Source of the DNA: Pseudomonadota bacterium | Lineage (GTDB): Bacteria > Pseudomonadota > Alphaproteobacteria > Acetobacterales > Acetobacteraceae | Direction: 5' to 3' | Assembly: GCA_021808985.1 (NCBI GenBank) | Contig: JAKBAQ010000090.1 | Location: 1-10,105, forward strand | Length of the DNA: 10,105 bases | In this document: one piece after another, positions 5,948 to 10,105 of the stretch | Numbering within the stretch: position 1 is the stretch's first letter | Layout of the letters: each line of letters starts with the position of its first letter | Position numbers and translations under genes: made by a program | The notes under the pieces: model-generated | Told to the model about the DNA's origin: nothing | Database searches by the model: none | What the model saw: the letters and a program-made list of their open reading frames with translations, nothing else

Positions 5948-5996
5948 GCTCACATATAACGAGGGTGTTTTTCATTCATTGAAAAACACCCTCGAG
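5947..5996. repeat. 50-base hairpin repeat, copy 2
   Basis: Same sequence as 1141-1190 with 4 differences. The inverted repeat is perfect: 15 bp (5960-5974 with 5980-5994) around a TTCAT loop. It sits between the end of the sulfotransferase gene and the start of tetR, both on the minus strand. No T-run follows on either strand. Recurrence 4.8 kb apart in unrelated contexts supports an interspersed element rather than a gene-specific terminator. Confidence 0.8.
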
Positions 5997-6034
5997 GCTC
6001 CCGGCCATCGCGCAAATCAGCGCCCCGCGCGGCG

Positions 6035-6901
6035 TCATTCCTGCGCGCCATCCACCGCCAGGGCCAGCGCATCCGCGCGCAGCCGCTCGGCAAACCCCGT
6101 GTTTATTTCGTCACCGATCTTGAACAGCCGGCGCGGCGGCACCGGCCGCGCCGGGCGCAGGCCCAGCCGTTGCAGCAGCGGCTCCAGATATCGCGGATAC
6201 CCGCCGATCGCATCCTCATAATCAATGTTCAGCGGCGCGATATTGTAATGGGAGAAGAACAAATCCCATTGCCGCCGCTCCGCGATGAAGCCTTTCAGAT
6301 ATTCAAGAATCCTGTCCCGGTCATAAGCGGGCGTAACAACCCGCGCCGCCGCCCCGGCCTCGCGGCTTTCCCACACCCCCGTCGTCTCCGCGAAATACAT
6401 GGAGACCGCCTGCGCATAAACATCCCGCCGGCGCACATGCACCCACACCGCATCCTTGAAGAAGCGCTGGAAATCATCGCAATCCGCCGGGCTGAAGGCG
6501 CGCACCGGCGGGGTTTTGGTCAGCGTCTGGCCGGCGATGAAACGGGAGATATAGGGCGTGTAATGGTACATCACCTTCACGCACCAGTAGGGGCCCACCG
6601 TCCAGTCATGCTGCAAGGCCGGCCATAGCTGCGCCCAGCTTTGCGTGGTGCGCCTGTGGATGATCTCCTCATACAGGATTTCACTGTCCACCGGCTCATG
6701 GCCCAGCACGTTCCTGAAATCGTCGAACACCATGGTGGAGCCGGTCCGCGCGGTCGCGCAGAAGATGACACAGCCGCCAGGCGCGCTCTGCCCCGTCAAC
6801 GTGAACGGCTCCCGCACCCCACACTCGCCATCATCCGCCCCCTCGCTTCCCCGGTTGCGGCGCGCCTGGCCGCCAGAACGCAAATTGCTAACATAGGCCA
6901 T
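6035..6901 (-). CDS. Stf0-like sulfotransferase
   Basis: Predicted product is 288 residues from ATG 6901 (TTG 6913 would add four). The PAPS 5'-phosphosulfate loop is CATARTGSTM (48-57). VHVRRRDVYAQAVS (154-167) fits the 3'-phosphate-binding element, R159 and S167 being the expected pair, and the R-D-x-x-x-Q-A-V-S plus AETTGVW spacing is characteristic of the Stf0 group (trehalose 2-sulfotransferase relatives). By family it transfers sulfate from PAPS to a sugar hydroxyl in the cytoplasm; the acceptor here is unknown. About 45 residues precede the PAPS loop, more than usual, so the start may be later, but no good internal ATG or ribosome site is visible. It is divergent from the large glycosyltransferase, suggesting a shared glycan pathway. 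No PAPS-synthesis gene is in the window. Confidence 0.85.
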   Translation of the reverse strand: MAYVSNLRSGGQARRNRGSEGADDGECGVREPFTLTGQSAPGGCVIFCATARTGSTMVFDDFRNVLGHEPVDSEILYEEIIHRRTTQSWAQLWPALQHDWTVGPYWCVKVMYHYTPYISRFIAGQTLTKTPPVRAFSPADCDDFQRFFKDAVWVHVRRRDVYAQAVSMYFAETTGVWESREAGAAARVVTPAYDRDRILEYLKGFIAERRQWDLFFSHYNIAPLNIDYEDAIGGYPRYLEPLLQRLGLRPARPVPPRRLFKIGDEINTGFAERLRADALALAVDGAQE

Positions 6902-6999
6902 ACGGGCGATCAATCAGCCCGCCTTTTCCCGCCTCGCGCCTGCTTTGTTCCCGCCGGTTTCCATGTTACCCGTAACGAACGGAAAAATCAGAGGCCTTG
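6902..6999. promoter_or_regulatory. Divergent promoter region, sulfotransferase/glycosyltransferase
   Basis: The 98-base spacer must hold the promoters for both directions. It contains a 12-base dyad, GTTAC-CC-GTAAC (6965-6976), flanked by CCGGTT and AACGG, which could be a regulator site. No clear -35/-10 pair is visible. AGAGG (6990-6994) gives a fair ribosome site for ATG 7000. Confidence 0.45.
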
Positions 7000-9900
7000 A
7001 TGAACAGTCCCGCCGCACCCAGCGCCATCATTCACGGATTGTGGATCGGCGAGCGTCTCTCAAAGCTGGAAATGCTGACCCTGCGCTCCTTCACCCATTT
7101 CGGCCATGCCTTCCATCTCTGGCTCTACCAACCCCTGCTCAACGCCCTGCCCGAGGGGGTGGTGGTGCGCGACGCCAACGAGATCATTCCGCAACAGGAG
7201 ATTTTCCGCAACACGGTGGCCGACCCGGGCTGCGGCGTTGGCCGCGGCAGCCTCGGCGCCTTTTCCGATCTGTTCCGTTATAAACTGCTCTACGAGCATG
7301 GCGGCATCTGGGTTGACATGGATGTCACCTGCCTGCGCCCCTTCGACATCGCCGCCGACTACATGTTCCGCAGCCACAAAATCGGCGTGGTCGGCAATAT
7401 CATGAAATGCCCGCCCCGCAGCCCGCTGATGCGCGACACCTACGCCGAGGCGGCGGCCACCATCCGGCATGACTGCCCCTGGCTCGCCGCCAACCAGATC
7501 CTCAACAAGCATGTCGCCGCGCAGGGGCTGAGCGGCTACATACTGGATGATTTCTGCAACGCCGATGATTGGCGCAATGTCGTCGCCCCCCTGGTCAGCG
7601 GCTTTCTCACCCCGCCTCGGCACTGGCACGCCATTCACTGGCTGAACGAATACTGGCGCGGCCTGCAAAATGGCAGCGTCGTCGACGGCGACACCCCAGC
7701 CCCCGGCAAGGACAGCCCACCCCCCGGCTCCACCCTGCATGAGCTGTACCGCGCCCACGGCCTGGCGGACATTTACGAACCCTACAGCCCGCCGCCACGC
7801 CCCAACCCGCAGCCGCCCATAACGGCGCTGCCCCCCCCCGGCGCCAACCGGCTGGACGTGCTGCTGCCCGCCCTGCCGCGCGACGGCGCCAGCCGGATGG
7901 TGGTGGAAACCCTGGCCACGCTCGCCCCCGCCACCACCTGCCGGCTGCACCTGCTGGCCAGCCTGCCGGCTGAATACCCGCTCCCGGCGCATCCCGGCCT
8001 CACCCTGCACCGCCCCGCCGGCAACCGCGCCAGCCAGCTGCGCGCCATCGCCTTCGAGCTGCTGGAAGCCGGGGCGCGGCAAATCCACACCCATTTCATC
8101 CCAGCCGAGGATCTGGAGACGCTCTGGGGCTTCGGGCTGGAGACCATCCCGGTCATCCACACGCCCCGCCACGGCTGGGCAGACTCCCCCACCCGCTACA
8201 ACCATCCGCGCGTCCCCCTGGTGGTAGCCCGGGCCGAGGCCATCGCCGCGCAGCTGCGCCAGGACGGGCTGACCCGCCCGCTCACCGTGCTGCGTCATGA
8301 GCTGCAAACCCTCCCCGCCGCCGCGCGCCTCGGCGCCGAGCGCTGGGCCACCCGCCTGCGCCACGGCATCGGCAACGATACGGTGCTCATCGGCATGGTC
8401 GGCCGGTTCAGCGAGGAGACATCCCACTCGCGCGCCATCGGCGTGCTCCGCGCCCTGCATGCGCGCGGCGTTGCCGCCCGGCTGCTGGTGCTGGGCGGGT
8501 GGGACCATGCAACCGGCACCGGCCGCGCCGCCTATGCGGCCTTCATGCGCGCGGCGGTGGAGGCCGGCATCGTGGCGGATGTCATCTGCCCCGGCGAGGT
8601 GTACCCCACCGCCCCATATTACGCCGCCTTTGATGTGCTGCTGAACACCTCCGCCGACGCGGGCTACAGCATCGCCATGCTGGAGGCGCTGGCCGCCGGC
8701 TGCCCGGTGGTGGCCGCCAAGGCCGGCGGCACCGCCGAAATGCCACCCGGCAATATCGAGCTGATCGCCCCCCCCGGCGATCCCGATTCCTTCGCCGAGG
8801 CCATTTTGCGCAAGCTCACCGCCGCCGCGCGCTATGTGCCGCAGCCGCCGGTTGAACCAGAGCTGCTCCCGCAACTATGGAACCTGCTTGGCCGCCACGC
8901 GGCGCCGGCGCCGCAGCCGCCCACCGGCGCGCTCATCCTCACCCAATCGCTGGAGCTTGGCGGCCCGGCGAGTTCGCTCGCCCGCCTCGCCGCCGCCCTG
9001 CCGGATTCACGCAAGCTGCTGGTCGGCGTGTTCGGCGCCGTCACCGCGGCGCATCTGGCAACGCTCACCCAGGCGGGCGCCAGGCTGCTCAGCGCCGCCG
9101 GGCTGGCGCTCACCGCGCAGGTGCAAACCGTGCTCGGCTGGATCGCGCATTTCCAGCCCGCCACGCTCTGCTTCTGGAACCTGCGGCCTGAGCTGAAGCT
9201 CCTGCTGGTCAAGCTGCTGGAGCCCAGCCCGCTGCGCATCCTCGATGTCAGCCCCGGCCCCATGCTGTTCGACGAGCTGGCGGCGGCGGCATCGTTCCAG
9301 CACCGCATCGCCTACCGGGCGGAGGCCTATTTCGCCCGGCTGGACCATTTCGTCTCGCTCTACAAAGGCGGCGAGGCCCCAAGCCCGGCCCGCAACATCG
9401 TGCTGCCCCTCGGCAGCCCGCCGCCGCCGCACTTCATCCCCCTGCCCCTGCCGCACCTGCTGCCGCCGCGCGGGTTCAACCCCGCTCTGGTGCTGGGCAC
9501 CATCTGCCGCATCGTCCCCGACAAGCAGGTGGAAACCCTCCTCGAGGTGGCGGCCAGGCTGCGCCAGCGCCTCCCCGGCGCCACGCTGATGGTCGTCGGC
9601 GGGCCGGATGCCAGCTCCACCGGCTATTTCCAATCCCTGCTCGCCGCGGCCGAGGCCGAGCCCGGCATCCTCTTCACCGGCCCCACCAGCGACCCGCTGC
9701 CCTTCCTGCGCCTCTTCCGGGTCTTCCTGCTCACTGGCCGCCGCCAGGGCTGCCCCAACGCCTCGCTGGAGGCGATGTCGATGCGCCTGCCCGTCATCGC
9801 CCAGCCGGACGGAGGCATCGCCGAGCAAGTGCTGCACGGCAAAACCGGCTACCTCGCCGCCACCCCGCAAGCCATGGCCCGCCACGCCGCCAGCCTGCTG

Positions 9901-10020
9901 CGCGACGAACCGCGCCGCGCCGCCATGGGCGACGCCGGATACAGGCACTGGCGGGCGCATTTTTCCGTTGACGAAATGACGGGTGGATATGATAAACTTC
10001 TGTTCATAAATCAGTCTTAA
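7000..10020 (+). CDS. Three-domain glycosyltransferase (DXD-type + GT4 + GT4)
   Basis: Predicted product is 1006 residues; ATG 7000 is preferred over TTG 6997 because of AGAGG five bases before it. Domain 1 (about 10-215) resembles the DXD-containing sugar transferase/capsular synthesis group: FSDLFRYKLLYEHGGIWVDMD (88-108) with DMD at 106-108. A Pro-rich linker (about 229-283) leads to a GT4-like GT-B domain (about 283-606), with GMVGRF near 465 and LEALAAGCPVV (561-571). A second GT4-like domain (about 642-1000) has LGTICRIVPDKQVETLLEV and NASLEAMSMRLPVIA (920-934). Both GT4 domains keep the second Glu of EX7E (E562, E924), but the first is Ala554 and Gln916. Neither signal peptide nor membrane segment is evident, so it is probably cytoplasmic and adds several sugars to a glycan or protein. 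It diverges from a sulfotransferase. Domain order is read from sequence; donors and acceptors are unknown. Confidence 0.88.
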   Translation: MNSPAAPSAIIHGLWIGERLSKLEMLTLRSFTHFGHAFHLWLYQPLLNALPEGVVVRDANEIIPQQEIFRNTVADPGCGVGRGSLGAFSDLFRYKLLYEHGGIWVDMDVTCLRPFDIAADYMFRSHKIGVVGNIMKCPPRSPLMRDTYAEAAATIRHDCPWLAANQILNKHVAAQGLSGYILDDFCNADDWRNVVAPLVSGFLTPPRHWHAIHWLNEYWRGLQNGSVVDGDTPAPGKDSPPPGSTLHELYRAHGLADIYEPYSPPPRPNPQPPITALPPPGANRLDVLLPALPRDGASRMVVETLATLAPATTCRLHLLASLPAEYPLPAHPGLTLHRPAGNRASQLRAIAFELLEAGARQIHTHFIPAEDLETLWGFGLETIPVIHTPRHGWADSPTRYNHPRVPLVVARAEAIAAQLRQDGLTRPLTVLRHELQTLPAAARLGAERWATRLRHGIGNDTVLIGMVGRFSEETSHSRAIGVLRALHARGVAARLLVLGGWDHATGTGRAAYAAFMRAAVEAGIVADVICPGEVYPTAPYYAAFDVLLNTSADAGYSIAMLEALAAGCPVVAAKAGGTAEMPPGNIELIAPPGDPDSFAEAILRKLTAAARYVPQPPVEPELLPQLWNLLGRHAAPAPQPPTGALILTQSLELGGPASSLARLAAALPDSRKLLVGVFGAVTAAHLATLTQAGARLLSAAGLALTAQVQTVLGWIAHFQPATLCFWNLRPELKLLLVKLLEPSPLRILDVSPGPMLFDELAAAASFQHRIAYRAEAYFARLDHFVSLYKGGEAPSPARNIVLPLGSPPPPHFIPLPLPHLLPPRGFNPALVLGTICRIVPDKQVETLLEVAARLRQRLPGATLMVVGGPDASSTGYFQSLLAAAEAEPGILFTGPTSDPLPFLRLFRVFLLTGRRQGCPNASLEAMSMRLPVIAQPDGGIAEQVLHGKTGYLAATPQAMARHAASLLRDEPRRAAMGDAGYRHWRAHFSVDEMTGGYDKLLFINQS

Positions 10021-10046
10021 CGCAGCAATCTGGGCCGGAGGTGGCC

Positions 10047-10105
10047 ATGACCGACGAAAAACACATGCTGTCTCGCCGGGCGTTGCTTGGTGCCGGAATT
10101 GTTCT
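10047..10105 (+). CDS. Start of a Tat-signal protein (3' partial)
   Basis: ATG 10047 follows GGAGGT (10037-10042) by four bases, and 19 codons are visible before the right edge. The N-terminus MTDEKHMLSRRALLGAGIV has a twin-arginine pattern (SRRALLGAG) at the start of a hydrophobic stretch, typical of a Tat export signal. The gene begins 26 bases after the glycosyltransferase stop with no terminator between, so the two are likely co-transcribed. The mature protein is outside the window, so no function can be given. Confidence 0.7.
   Translation, partial: MTDEKHMLSRRALLGAGIV

Noticed and set aside
5947..5996. The 50-base hairpin as a standard Rho-independent terminator of the sulfotransferase
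   Set aside because: No T-run follows the stem on the minus strand, and a near-copy occurs elsewhere in an unrelated context.
7060..8874. 604-codon open frame on the minus strand inside the glycosyltransferase gene
   Set aside because: It is antisense to a gene with clear domains, its product is low-complexity Gly/Ala/His/Gln-rich, and such long shadow frames are expected in GC-rich DNA.

Overview
The window is GC-rich, densely coding chromosomal DNA with long antisense shadow frames. It suggests an alphaproteobacterium. The HisKA_2/HWE-type kinase, the FixJ-like receiver-LuxR output, the HerA-like ATPase and the style of the intergenic palindromes would all fit Acetobacteraceae (an Acidocella/Acidiphilium-like relative). 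That placement is inference; no rRNA or marker gene is present to fix it.

Left part (1-3425, + strand). The window opens inside what looks like the C-terminus of a hybrid histidine kinase: the last strand of an ATPase domain, then two receiver domains and a LuxR-type DNA-binding domain. A 50-base hairpin repeat follows. Next comes a small helical protein with a GTG start and a possible phasin-like character. A gene-poor, partly AT-rich stretch of about 620 bases holds several short dyads and one doubtful 64-codon frame. It leads into a two-gene unit: an unnoticed 43-codon frame whose end overlaps the start of a HisKA_2/HWE-type histidine kinase core with no sensor domain.

Middle (3426-6034). 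The kinase converges on a minus-strand HerA/DUF87-type P-loop ATPase. Between them lie about 280 non-coding bases packed with near-perfect inverted repeats, which look like two or three adjoining interspersed palindromic elements. The ATPase sits just downstream of a TetR-family repressor gene on the same strand, so the two may be co-transcribed. Upstream of the tetR start are a candidate operator and the second copy of the 50-base hairpin repeat.

Right part (6035-10105). A Stf0-like sulfotransferase (minus) and a roughly 1000-residue glycosyltransferase (plus) diverge from a spacer of about 100 bases. The glycosyltransferase fuses a DXD-type sugar transferase to two GT4-type domains. The pair suggests synthesis and sulfation of a surface or secreted glycan. 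A new gene starting with a Tat-like signal begins 26 bases after the glycosyltransferase stop and runs off the right edge.

The clearest items for a second look are the palindrome cluster at 3441-3700, the 50-base repeat pair, the 43-codon coupled frame, and the three-domain glycosyltransferase in which both GT4 domains lack the first glutamate of EX7E. I see no tRNA, rRNA, CRISPR array, transposase or phage gene.
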